Of a stretch of 49,018 nt of DNA, positions 15,921 through 24,515 are shown in pieces (the stretch's first letter is position 1; every line of letters starts with the position of its first letter). The stretch comes from Silicimonas sp. (GTDB lineage Bacteria; Pseudomonadota; Alphaproteobacteria; Rhodobacterales; Rhodobacteraceae). A program made the translations under genes and the position numbers. The notes beneath the pieces were generated by a model. The model saw nothing but the letters and a program-made list of their open reading frames with translations. It had not been told where the DNA came from and did not search any database. The stretch spans positions 1-49,018 of the forward strand of contig JAJEGW010000217.1 of the NCBI GenBank assembly GCA_022819605.1, in the 5' to 3' direction.

Positions 15921-17761
15921 ACAAGCCGCTTGTCAATGTTGAAGGCCTTCGCGTCGAGTTCCCGTCCAAGCGCGGAGCGATTGCAGGAGTCCAGGACGTC
16001 TCGTTTACCATCGAGCCGGGCGAGATCGTCTGCATCGTAGGCGAGTCCGGTTCCGGCAAGTCTGTCTCTGCCTACACGCTGATGCAGCTCACCAAATTCT
16101 CCGGAGGCTGGGTGGCGGACGGTCGGCTGACTCTGGAGAGCGGCAATGGAAGTGAGATCGACCTGCGCGCTGCAGACGAGGCGCGGATGTGCACGATCCG
16201 CGGCAACGAGATCGGCATGATCTTTCAGGAGCCCATGACCGCGCTGAACCCCTCATACACGATCGGCTGGCAACTGGCCGAAAGCCTGCAGCAGCACCGC
16301 GACATGAGCCGCGAAGAAGCCGCCGACCGCTCGGTCGAACTGCTGAAACAGGTGCGCATCCCCGAGCCCGAACGGCGGCTGAAGCAGTATCCGCACGAAC
16401 TTAGCGGCGGCATGCGCCAGCGCATCGTGATCGCAATGGCGCTTGCGTGCGAGCCGCGACTCCTGATTGCCGATGAGCCCACCACTGCACTCGACGTGAC
16501 GGTGCAGGCCGAGATTCTGGCACTCATTCGCAAGCTAAGGGACGAAACCGGCGCTGCGGTTCTTCTGATCACCCACGACATGGCCGTCGTAGCGCAGATG
16601 GCTGACCGGGTGGTAGTGATGAAAAATGGCCGCGTGGCCGAGGATGGACCGGTCGAGCAAGTGCTGACGGATCCGCAGCACCCCTACACACAGGCCCTTC
16701 TGGCCGTAGTTCCGAAACTCGGGGACATGGCCGGCAAGACCCTGCCCGAGCCCATGGAAACCGTCGCGACGACCGAATGCCACATCGACAAGCCGCTGCA
16801 GCCGGGCAGCCGCGTACTGCTCGATGTCAGGCACCTGACCAAGCGCTTCCCGATCCGAGGCGGCTGGTTGGGCCGGACCGTTGCCAACGCGCACGCGGTT
16901 GAGGATGTGACGTTTCGCCTTCTCGAAAACGAAACCCTGTCGCTGGTTGGCGAAAGCGGCAGCGGCAAGTCGGTGACCGCGCTTTGCATCCTGCGGCTGG
17001 AACGTCCCGATGACGGCAGGATCACCTTTGACGGGCAGGACCTGCTGACACTTTCCGATGAGGACATGCGGTTGGCGCGCCGCGACATGCAGATGATCTT
17101 TCAGGATCCCTACGGCTCGCTCAATCCGCACATGTCGCTGCTGGAGCAGGTCGTCGAGCCGCTGAGGAACTTCAGGCTTGAGACTGGCAGCGCGCTCGAG
17201 GACCGTGCAGCGGAGCTCTTCGACCGGGTACGCCTGCCGCGTGCCTTTCTCAGGCGCCATCCCAGCGAGCTTTCCGGAGGGCAGCGCCAGCGAGTCGCCA
17301 TCGCCCGTGTCTTGGCCCCCAGGCCCAAGCTGATAATTGCCGACGAGGCGGTCTCGGCACTGGATGTGTCGATCCAGGCCGAAGTGCTGAACCTGATGAT
17401 GGAGCTACAGGCCGAGATGGGGATCTCGTACCTCTTCATCGGCCACGACATGGCGGTGGTCGAGCGGGTGTCGCATCGGGTCGCGGTGATGTACTTGGGC
17501 CGGATCGTCGAGACCGGCACGCGAGAACAGATTTTTTCCAACCCACAGCACGAATACACCAAGACGCTGCTTGCCGCTGTGCCAACGCTCGACCTTGCCC
17601 ACCGCGCCGAAAAATGGGAACTGGCCACCAAACCGCCGCCTTCGCCCATTCACCCAGTTGGATACGTGCCCGACCCGGTGCATTTCGAGAACGTGACCGA
17701 GGGCCATTTCGTTTTGCGTTCTGGTCTGGGTTCGGCCGATGAAAGAAAAGCCGGACCGTGA
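15917..17761 (+). CDS. Fused dual-domain Dpp/Opp ABC transporter ATPase (DppD-DppF type)
   Basis: Single 614-residue protein carrying both ATPase domains. Domain 1 has Walker A GESGSGKS at residues 42-49, QEPMTALNPSYTIG, signature LSGGMRQR and Walker B LLIADEPTTALD. Domain 2 has Walker A at 345-352, QDPYGSLNPHMS, signature LSGGQRQR and Walker B LIIADEAVSALD, plus the oligopeptide-type C-terminal PPSPIHPVGYV. Fused D-F ATPases are common in alphaproteobacterial systems of this class. It shares 4-bp overlaps with the genes on both sides. Confidence 0.94.
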   Translation: MNKPLVNVEGLRVEFPSKRGAIAGVQDVSFTIEPGEIVCIVGESGSGKSVSAYTLMQLTKFSGGWVADGRLTLESGNGSEIDLRAADEARMCTIRGNEIGMIFQEPMTALNPSYTIGWQLAESLQQHRDMSREEAADRSVELLKQVRIPEPERRLKQYPHELSGGMRQRIVIAMALACEPRLLIADEPTTALDVTVQAEILALIRKLRDETGAAVLLITHDMAVVAQMADRVVVMKNGRVAEDGPVEQVLTDPQHPYTQALLAVVPKLGDMAGKTLPEPMETVATTECHIDKPLQPGSRVLLDVRHLTKRFPIRGGWLGRTVANAHAVEDVTFRLLENETLSLVGESGSGKSVTALCILRLERPDDGRITFDGQDLLTLSDEDMRLARRDMQMIFQDPYGSLNPHMSLLEQVVEPLRNFRLETGSALEDRAAELFDRVRLPRAFLRRHPSELSGGQRQRVAIARVLAPRPKLIIADEAVSALDVSIQAEVLNLMMELQAEMGISYLFIGHDMAVVERVSHRVAVMYLGRIVETGTREQIFSNPQHEYTKTLLAAVPTLDLAHRAEKWELATKPPPSPIHPVGYVPDPVHFENVTEGHFVLRSGLGSADERKAGP

Positions 17762-18765
17762 GCGAAGCAAAGACATCCCGCCGGGACCACGGCAACATCA
17801 CCGCCCAAGATGTCGCCGACCGTGCTGGCGTGTCGTTGACCACGGTGTCGCGCAGCTTCTCCGATGCCGGCCTGGTGAACGAGGCCACGCGCGAACGGGT
17901 GCTGAGCGTTGCCCGGCGACTCGGCTATCGCCCGAACATGGCCGCACGCGTCTTGGCCGGGCGACGGTCGAACCTGATCGGTTTGCTGGTCAACAACTTT
18001 GACGACCCCGAACATCTCGACCTATTCCGCTTCGTTTCCTCGGAGGCGCAACAGCGGAACTACCACGCGATCCTGTTGAATGTCGGCCACAAGCGCAGCG
18101 AGATTGCATCGGTCGACACCGCCCTGCAGTTCCAGGTTGATGGGTTGCTGGTGGCAGCCTCGCACCTGCCGGACCAGATTGCGCATAGATGCGAGGCCAA
18201 GAACAAGCCGATAGTGGTTGTCGGCCGCCGGTCCCTGCGCCCCGAATACAGTTCGGTCCATTGCGACAATCACGCTGGTGCCGCGCTGGTCGCCGACTAC
18301 ATGCACGAAAGCGGCGTCTTGCGCCCGGCCTTCATCGGCGGCAACGCCGACGCCACGGTGACCAAGGAACGCATGGGGGGCTTCGTGCAGCGAATAGAAG
18401 AACTCTACGGCTACCAGCCGATGACCCGGCTCGCCGGGGTCAACGACTATGACCGGGGCCACGCGGCAGCGCTGGAGTTGATGAACCTGCCCAAGCCGCC
18501 CGATGGGTTCTTCTGTTCAAGCGACCTGCTGGCAGTTGCCACGCAGGATGCAGTGAAACCCAGCGGCGGCCAGAAAAGCCAAGATCCCATGGTTGTCGGT
18601 TTTGGGCAATCCTTGCTGGCAAGACTGAACGCCTATGATCTCCATTCCGTCAGCATGCCGTTTGAGAGAATGGTCCGGGCGGCGACCTCGCTGTTGATCG
18701 ACCAGATAGAGGGCGTGAGCTCTGAGAAGACCGAAATCGCCCTGCCTTGCGACAAAATTGAGTGA
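17758..18765 (+). CDS. LacI-family transcriptional regulator
   Basis: Repressor of 335 residues. The N-terminal helix-turn-helix reads ITAQDVADRAGVSLTTVSRSF, the hinge helix lies at PNMAARVLAGRRSNLIGLLV, and the periplasmic-binding-like sensor follows (VDGLLVAASHLP, GVLRPAFIGGNADATVTKERMGGF). GTG start, translationally coupled to the transporter ATPase. The paired operators upstream of 12326 fit negative autoregulation of the whole operon. LacI proteins usually sense sugars, which hints at the transporter's cargo. Confidence 0.93.
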   Translation: MSEAKTSRRDHGNITAQDVADRAGVSLTTVSRSFSDAGLVNEATRERVLSVARRLGYRPNMAARVLAGRRSNLIGLLVNNFDDPEHLDLFRFVSSEAQQRNYHAILLNVGHKRSEIASVDTALQFQVDGLLVAASHLPDQIAHRCEAKNKPIVVVGRRSLRPEYSSVHCDNHAGAALVADYMHESGVLRPAFIGGNADATVTKERMGGFVQRIEELYGYQPMTRLAGVNDYDRGHAAALELMNLPKPPDGFFCSSDLLAVATQDAVKPSGGQKSQDPMVVGFGQSLLARLNAYDLHSVSMPFERMVRAATSLLIDQIEGVSSEKTEIALPCDKIE

Positions 18766-19268
18766 TCCCGACCGCGCTGGCGATGACGATGGCGAACCGC
18801 ACGGCGTAATTTGGACCCATCCAGGCCAGCTTCCGCCAAGAGTGGCAGCGCGCAAAACGGAGCAATCGGCGCATGGTCCTCGTCCTGATCTTGCGCTCCG
18901 CCCTGACACGCGTGTCCTTGGTCTCGAAAAGCGGCAAGACGATCACGCCGAATGCTTGAACGCGATCGCAGGCCATGCCCCGGTTCAGGTCGTCAATCAG
19001 GATTCAGACGTGAATGGCAGGCCTGTCGATGCGTTTCCGAATTTGGCGTTGCCGATCTTTCTGCCTCGCTGCCGCGCCCGGGCCATTCAAGCGCTCCTAC
19101 TGGAGCGATGCCCCGCCGTCGTGCCACTCGAAACCGCCGGCAGGTGCCTTGATTGAAGGCCGCCGTAACCGGAGTTCAGCACAAAGATGTCGCATGTCCG
19201 GTCAGCCTGGAGGTGGTTTCCCATGCGCACCTGCTCCAACGGTTCACAGCTGGCGTATCAGCGTGGCG
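18766..19268. other. Intergenic region between convergent lacI and sulfatase genes
   Basis: About 500 bp with no gene that I can support. Reading the minus strand near 18780-18980 gives a hydrophobic patch (NYAVRFAIVIASAVG) in a frame with no clear start or family match, so it may be gene debris. No terminator-like hairpin with a T-run was found for either flanking gene. Confidence 0.45.
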
Positions 19269-20765
19269 TCACAACTCGGAACCTCCTTCCAGAGCGCGCC
19301 ACTCGTCTGGCGTCGGCGTGTGATTGAACACATGCGCGTGTTTGCAAGCCTCGACACCTCCGAGTTCCTCGATTCTGCGACTTTGGTCGGCAAAGCACCG
19401 GGCATTGACTTCTTCGGGATCGCAAATTGCCCTCAACCGCCTCTCGCCTTCCTTCCATGCCGCCAGCACGTCGGGGTCGCGCACCCCGTCATGGGCCAGA
19501 TTTCGCAGTTCATGGGGGTCTAGAGCCAGGTTGAATAGCTGGGCGTCGTGGCCGACAAAATATACGAACTTCCAATGCGCCCACCGCACCATGAAGGCTC
19601 CGGTCGTCGATCCGCCGTCATGGTACTCGCTAAACACGGTACGGTTCGGGTCGTCGTCCTCCCTTGCGATCAAGCGCAGTGAACGGCCCGGGAAGGGGTC
19701 GACCGTGTCATCCAAGAGATCCGTAACATCGACCGCTGTCGCCGCCAGATCGATGAGGCTCGTCCCGGTGCCCACGCGCTTCCCCTCGGGTATGCCCGGG
19801 CCAGCGGCAATCATGGGGATGCCAGCCGATGCCTCATACATGACCTGTTTCGTCCAGAAGCCATGATCGCCCATCATGTCGCCATGATCGGATGCGTAGA
19901 CGACCGTCGTGTTTTCCGCCTGCCCAGAGCGGTCCAGCGCAGAGAGGATTCGTCCCACGCAGTCGTCCACAAAGGACACGAGTCCATAGTATGCGGCCCT
20001 GGCCTCACGCACCCTTCGTCGATCGAAGTGCCGGTCGTAATCGAAGAATCGGGCAATGTTCTTCAACTCGGCATGCCGGGGTCGCAGCGCATGCTCATAT
20101 GCGATCGGAAAATCGACGGACTCCGGGTCGTAGAGGTCGTAGAATTTCGAAGGCGCGACGAGAGGATAATGCGGGCTGACCAGGGACACGAACGTCACCC
20201 AGGGGGATTCCGACTCTTCGCACCCGAGCAGCCAATCGCATGCGGCCTCGGTTATTTCTTGGTCGTAGTCCGTATAAGAACTCGCTCCCGCTCCGACATT
20301 TGCGGCAAGTTCCGGAGCGGCTCCGAAACTCGGCGGATCTTTGCGCAAGAGACCGACAGGCCAACCGATACCGCCGAGGACATGCATCGGCAGTATTTCC
20401 TGCGAGAAGCCGTTGTCGTCCTCGCTTGAACGGAAGTGCAGCTTTCCGATCGACGTGACCTCGATACCGCCGTCGCGCAATCGGTGCATCCAGCTCCGCG
20501 GAACGCCGCGATAGGGGGTGGCACTGTCCCAGCAACCGATATTGTGAACGTAATCGCCACATGCCATGGCGGCTCGCGCAGGAACGCAGATCGGCGACGG
20601 AGTATATGCATTTTCGAAAATCGTCCCTCGGGCGGCAAGGCTGTCCAGATTCGGTGTCTTGACAATGGGGTGGCCGGTGCAGCCCAACGCGTCCTTGCGG
20701 TGTTCGTCCGATATGACAATCAGGACGTTGTTGCGTGAGGCTGAGTTCATTTCTAGGGCGTCCAT
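19269..20765 (-). CDS. Type I (formylglycine) sulfatase, choline-sulfatase-like
   Basis: Hydrolyses a sulfate ester, 498 residues. The modification motif C-x-P-x-R appears as SPICVPARAA, whose Cys is converted to formylglycine by a separate enzyme not in this window. NNVLIVISDEHRKDALGC supplies metal-binding residues, and YASDHGDMMGDHGFWTK supplies the second metal site. The overall look is closest to BetC-like or phosphonate-ester/choline sulfatases, but the substrate is unknown. No signal peptide is visible, so it is probably cytoplasmic. The start is unsure: ATG 20765, ATG 20750, or a TTG at 20801 that has GGGGGA upstream. Confidence 0.88.
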   Translation of the reverse strand: MDALEMNSASRNNVLIVISDEHRKDALGCTGHPIVKTPNLDSLAARGTIFENAYTPSPICVPARAAMACGDYVHNIGCWDSATPYRGVPRSWMHRLRDGGIEVTSIGKLHFRSSEDDNGFSQEILPMHVLGGIGWPVGLLRKDPPSFGAAPELAANVGAGASSYTDYDQEITEAACDWLLGCEESESPWVTFVSLVSPHYPLVAPSKFYDLYDPESVDFPIAYEHALRPRHAELKNIARFFDYDRHFDRRRVREARAAYYGLVSFVDDCVGRILSALDRSGQAENTTVVYASDHGDMMGDHGFWTKQVMYEASAGIPMIAAGPGIPEGKRVGTGTSLIDLAATAVDVTDLLDDTVDPFPGRSLRLIAREDDDPNRTVFSEYHDGGSTTGAFMVRWAHWKFVYFVGHDAQLFNLALDPHELRNLAHDGVRDPDVLAAWKEGERRLRAICDPEEVNARCFADQSRRIEELGGVEACKHAHVFNHTPTPDEWRALEGGSEL

Positions 20766-20801
20766 CAGATTGACCGGCCGGAGCAGCGCAGAGAATGGCA
20801 A

Positions 20802-21153
20802 ACTACACGATCCCCCGGGACGTCACTGCTCCTTCTAATGAGCGAGGAGGTTTTCGCGCCCGAAAGGATCCTGACCCAGGTCATAAGACGCGTACTGATC
20901 GTTCGCCGAAACGGCCAATGATCTTGAAACGGCTCGCAGCCCGAATCGATTTCCTCTCGCGAGTCCATTCGAATTCGCCTCCTCTGGCTTCCTTCGGTTC
21001 GCGCGGTACCATTCTTCCCAAACGGGCGGGATTCATTCAACACGATCCAAGTGTCGGAAAGTGCGAACAGCATTTGTTGGCGCGAATCTCTGGACAAGCA
21101 GCATCATTAAGGCTTGGATTCAGGTCAGACTCAAACCATGGGGATGGAATGCC
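20802..21153. other. Intergenic region upstream of the sulfatase
   Basis: About 350 bp without a recognisable gene. It precedes the sulfatase on the minus strand and the decayed LysR frame on the plus strand, so it probably once held a divergent promoter. No convincing promoter or operator was picked out by eye. Confidence 0.4.
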
Positions 21154-21411
21154 ATGGCGCTGTCGCTCAACTGGCGGTGGAGCTTCGAAACCGCAACAAG
21201 ACATCAAGGCGTCACAGGCACTGCGGACAAGCCGAACATCTCACAGGCCGCCATCAGGCAACAATTCTGGCTCATCGAATGCCGTGCCGGAATGAAATTG
21301 TTCAACCGACTTCTCCAAGGGGTGTCGTTGACCGAGCCCAAGCGCTGCCTGTTCCTGAATGTCGCCGGTGAAATTGCGCTGCCGGAGCGGAGCTTTGCGG
21401 ACGACCGGATG
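21154..21411 (+). pseudogene. Decayed LysR-family regulator, N-terminal part (GcvA-like)
   Basis: The frame reads LSLNWRWSFETATRHQGV, then NISQAAIRQQFWLIE, then GMKLFNRLLQGVSLTE. This follows the LysR/GcvA pattern of an aromatic-rich start, the winged-helix Q-A-A-I-x-Q-Q recognition helix and the LF-R-L-G-x-LT wing, but with many substitutions. It stops after about 85 residues with no effector domain, then runs into the psuK start. Calling it a pseudogene is inference from the missing 200 residues and degraded motif. Confidence 0.6.
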
Positions 21412-21449
21412 TGGCCGGCTTCGACGGTCGAGGCCATTTGCACCGCCGG

Positions 21450-22349
21450 ATGCTCATGACCGCAGCCACGAGGATTCCCTGCATCGGATCAGCGCATTGG
21501 GACGTGATCGGCAGCGCAGGCATTGTCATGACGGAAGGCTCTGACGTGCCGGGGCGCATTGCCTGGCATCCAGGTGGTGTCGCCTTGAACATTGCCACTT
21601 CGCTGGTGCGGTTCGGCATGACGCCGACGCTGCTAACTGCCATTGGGGAAGACGACGAAGGCGAAAGGCTCATCTCCCTTGCATCCGAAGTCGGAATTGA
21701 CACGACATGCGTCTACAGAACTGCAGAACTGCCAACAGACAGCTACATGGCCATCGAAGGAGCCAACGGCCTGATCGCAGCCATTGCTGACGCCCATTCG
21801 CTGGAAGCCGCAGGCGACAAGATTCTCCGCCCGCTCTCAGATGGCCGTCTCGGATCGGCGGAGGCGCCATTTTCCGGACCGATTGCGCTGGACGGAAACC
21901 TGACCGGTGCGCTCTTGGCCGAAATCGCGACAAGCCCATTTTTCGAAAGGGCTGACTTGCGCGTCGCGCTAGCCTCTCCCGGAAAGGCCGAGAGGCTCGC
22001 GCCGTTGCTCGACATGCCGAACACCACCGTTTACGCAAATGTCGAAGAGGCCGGGATCCTGTGCGGTTCGCGCTTCGACAACGCACGAGAGGCCGCGACA
22101 GCATTGCTGGAACTTGGCGCGAATCGAACCTTGGTCACGAATGGTGCGCATGCGGTCGCAGATGGATCACGCACCGGCGTCATCCTGGCCGATCCGCCCG
22201 CAGCAAATGTGACTCGCGTCACTGGTGCCGGCGACACCTTCCTGGCAGCACATGTTGCAGCCGAAATCGCTGGTGCACCACCCGAGGACGCTCTTGAAAA
22301 GGCGCTCCGGGCTGCAGCGGACCATATTTCGAGAGGATTCACCTCATGA
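21450..22349 (+). CDS. psuK: PfkB-family kinase, probable pseudouridine kinase
   Basis: Phosphorylates pseudouridine to pseudouridine 5'-phosphate. The 299-residue ribokinase-like protein has PGGVALNIATSLVRFGM (substrate lid region) and the ATP and catalytic-base motif TGAGDTFLAAHVAAEIAG. Assignment to psuK rests on the 4-bp ATGA overlap with psuG next door. The ATG at 21450 or a second at 21456 could be used; the ribosome binding site is weak. A decayed regulator precedes it. Confidence 0.87.
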   Translation: MLMTAATRIPCIGSAHWDVIGSAGIVMTEGSDVPGRIAWHPGGVALNIATSLVRFGMTPTLLTAIGEDDEGERLISLASEVGIDTTCVYRTAELPTDSYMAIEGANGLIAAIADAHSLEAAGDKILRPLSDGRLGSAEAPFSGPIALDGNLTGALLAEIATSPFFERADLRVALASPGKAERLAPLLDMPNTTVYANVEEAGILCGSRFDNAREAATALLELGANRTLVTNGAHAVADGSRTGVILADPPAANVTRVTGAGDTFLAAHVAAEIAGAPPEDALEKALRAAADHISRGFTS

Positions 22350-23269
22350 CATTGCCTCTCGACATCGATGAAGAGATCCGGGACGCGCTCGCAGACGGCA
22401 GGCCCGTGGTCGCCTTGGAATCCACGATCGTTTCCCACGGCATGCCCTATCCACAGAACATTGAGACGGCGCGCTCAGCCGCAAACGCCGTGCGGAGCGA
22501 AGGAGCGGTGCCCGCGACCATCGCCGTGCTGGCCGGCCGATTGACCGTCGGCGTGGCGGAGGCCGATCTGGACTCTCTCGCCAGGGCAGGCCGCTCGGCC
22601 CGAAAGCTCTCGCGCGCCAATCTGGCATCCTGCATCGCTTCCGGGGAAACAGGAACGACGACCGTAGCTGCCACGATGATCGCGGCACATCTTGCCGGCA
22701 TCGAGGTCTTTGCCACTGGCGGCGTCGGCGGAGTTCACAGGGGCGCGGAGGCGAGCTTTGACGTATCCGCCGACCTCCAGGAACTCTCGATCACGCCGGT
22801 TGCGGTGGTCTGCGCAGGCGCGAAGGCGATTCTCGACATCCCGAAAACGCTGGAAGTTCTGGAAACGCTTGGCGTGCCGGTCACCACGTTCGGAAGCCCG
22901 GATTTTCCGGCCTTTTGGTCGCGCACCTCCTCCGTTTCGTCGCCTTCCATGTCGAAGAGCACCCGTCAGATCGCCCGGGAATTCCTTTTACGCCGAAGGC
23001 TCGGCCTGCACGGCGGTCAGTTGATCGCCAATCCCGTTCCGGCGAAAGACGAGATTCCCGCAGCAGTCATGAATCCGCTAATTGAACAGGCGGTCTCCGA
23101 AGCACGGGAGCAGGTCACAGGGCCTTCGGTCACGCCCTTTGTCCTCGAAAGAATCTTCGAATTGTCCGAGGGACGTTCCGCAAAGGCAAATGAAGCCCTT
23201 GTGCTGAGCAATGCGCGCTTGGCGGCAAGAATTGCGTCCGATCTCGCCGATCTTCGCAGGAAGGGATGA
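22346..23269 (+). CDS. psuG: Pseudouridine-5'-phosphate glycosidase
   Basis: Splits pseudouridine 5'-phosphate to uracil and ribose 5-phosphate. The 307-residue protein is a clear family member: VVALESTIVSHGMPYPQNIETA (catalytic Glu), RKLSRANLASCIASGETGTTTVAATM (Lys region), FATGGVGGVHRGAE with FDVSADL, and SPDFPAFW. The C-terminal half LIANPVPAKDEIP is also conserved. Together with psuK it breaks down the modified nucleoside from RNA turnover. Confidence 0.95.
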   Translation: MTLPLDIDEEIRDALADGRPVVALESTIVSHGMPYPQNIETARSAANAVRSEGAVPATIAVLAGRLTVGVAEADLDSLARAGRSARKLSRANLASCIASGETGTTTVAATMIAAHLAGIEVFATGGVGGVHRGAEASFDVSADLQELSITPVAVVCAGAKAILDIPKTLEVLETLGVPVTTFGSPDFPAFWSRTSSVSSPSMSKSTRQIAREFLLRRRLGLHGGQLIANPVPAKDEIPAAVMNPLIEQAVSEAREQVTGPSVTPFVLERIFELSEGRSAKANEALVLSNARLAARIASDLADLRRKG

Positions 23270-23399
23270 CTTCCGCCAAGACCGCTGAGCGTGCAGCCTC
23301 AAGCCCTGCATTTCATCGATCACTCCGAGGCGAAGCGCTTGATCAGGAGATTCCACGAAAGCCGCGTGGTCAGACGGTGCAGGAGCGCGTTCGCGACGC

Positions 23400-24515
23400 T
23401 CAAAGCGCTTCGCGAAGCAAGGCCAGGTACTCTTCGGGCCCGGCCGGCCTTGGGTTTGTCACGGCCAGATGATCCTTGGACGCCTTGTCGGCGATCTCGG
23501 GTAGAACGCCGGCACCAACACCCAATTCCGCCAACCTCGTTGGCAGGCCCAAGCCGGATACGAAGTCCGTCAGCCAAACATGCAGTTCTGCATGTTCGGG
23601 AAGACCCGCCGCCCCGCGAAGGTCGGCGTACGCGAGGTCGGCGTGACCGGCGTTGAAGCGCAGGACATGGGGCAGCAATATTCCGATCAGCGTGCCATGG
23701 TGAAGATGCAATTCGCCCAGCGGCGTGGCCATGGCATGGGCGCCGCCGAGCGACTTTTGCAGGCACATTCCTCCCATCAACGCTGCCATCATCATCTCCC
23801 ACCGCGCCTTCCGGTTGCTGCCCTCCTCGACAGCAACGGGCAGCCATCTCGCAGCACGCCTGACAGCATCGAGCGCAATGGCTGCAGCCGGCGGATTCTC
23901 CGTGGGGCTGCAATACGTCTCGATCCCGTGGCTCAGCGCATCGATCCCGGTGGCGGCGGTAAGTCGCGACGGCAGGGAGAGCGTCAGTTCCGGGTCACAG
24001 ATCACAACGTCCGCCACCATGTTCAGATTCACGGCAACGCATTTCGATCCGTCCAGAAGGGACATCACGCATGCGCGGCCTACCTCCGCTCCGGTGCCCG
24101 CCGCAGTCGGGATCGCAATCTGCCGGGAGACCTTGCCGATCCTCTCCGACCCGCCCCGCTTGACGTTGTACTCTGCCAGGCTTCCGCCATGGCTCGACAG
24201 CAAGGCAACCGCCTTCGCCAGATCGATAGGCGATCCGCCACCGAGCGCGATCACTCCGTCGCAGCCCCTGTCGTTCCAGATCTCGATGCAGTCGAGGAGC
24301 GATCGTTCCGTCGGGTTCTCCGTCGTGCCATCGTATACCACAGGTTCCGAGGGTCGTGCTGCATCGAGGACACGCTCCAAGATTCCGACGTCCGCCACGC
24401 CTGCGTCGGTCACGAGCAACGGACGTTTCAGGCCTAGCCGCGCGACTTCATCTCCGAGAACTGCAACAGCGCCATTGTCGAAATGTATGCGCGAAAGATA
24501 CTGGATCAGCGGCAT
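23400..24515 (-). CDS. Iron-containing alcohol dehydrogenase
   Basis: NAD(P)-dependent oxidoreductase of group III, 371 residues. The nucleotide loop GGGSPIDLAKAVA is intact. Metal ligands are carried by GIDALSHGIETYC, GGAHAMATPLG and HHGTLIGILLPHVLRFN. Substrate is unknown; relatives oxidise alcohols or reduce maleylacetate. Its ATG overlaps the stop of the aldehyde dehydrogenase (TGATG), making it the last gene of the 29779-to-23400 operon. Alcohol plus aldehyde dehydrogenase suggests stepwise oxidation of one product. Confidence 0.92.
   Translation of the reverse strand: MPLIQYLSRIHFDNGAVAVLGDEVARLGLKRPLLVTDAGVADVGILERVLDAARPSEPVVYDGTTENPTERSLLDCIEIWNDRGCDGVIALGGGSPIDLAKAVALLSSHGGSLAEYNVKRGGSERIGKVSRQIAIPTAAGTGAEVGRACVMSLLDGSKCVAVNLNMVADVVICDPELTLSLPSRLTAATGIDALSHGIETYCSPTENPPAAAIALDAVRRAARWLPVAVEEGSNRKARWEMMMAALMGGMCLQKSLGGAHAMATPLGELHLHHGTLIGILLPHVLRFNAGHADLAYADLRGAAGLPEHAELHVWLTDFVSGLGLPTRLAELGVGAGVLPEIADKASKDHLAVTNPRPAGPEEYLALLREAL

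Noticed and set aside
18650..18976. Minus-strand frame with a hydrophobic patch after lacI
   Set aside because: It overlaps the lacI end, has no family match I recognise and no credible start; at most debris.
23320..23480. GC-rich repeats near the psuG end as a possible attachment site
   Set aside because: Only short imperfect matches; no tRNA or integrase nearby.
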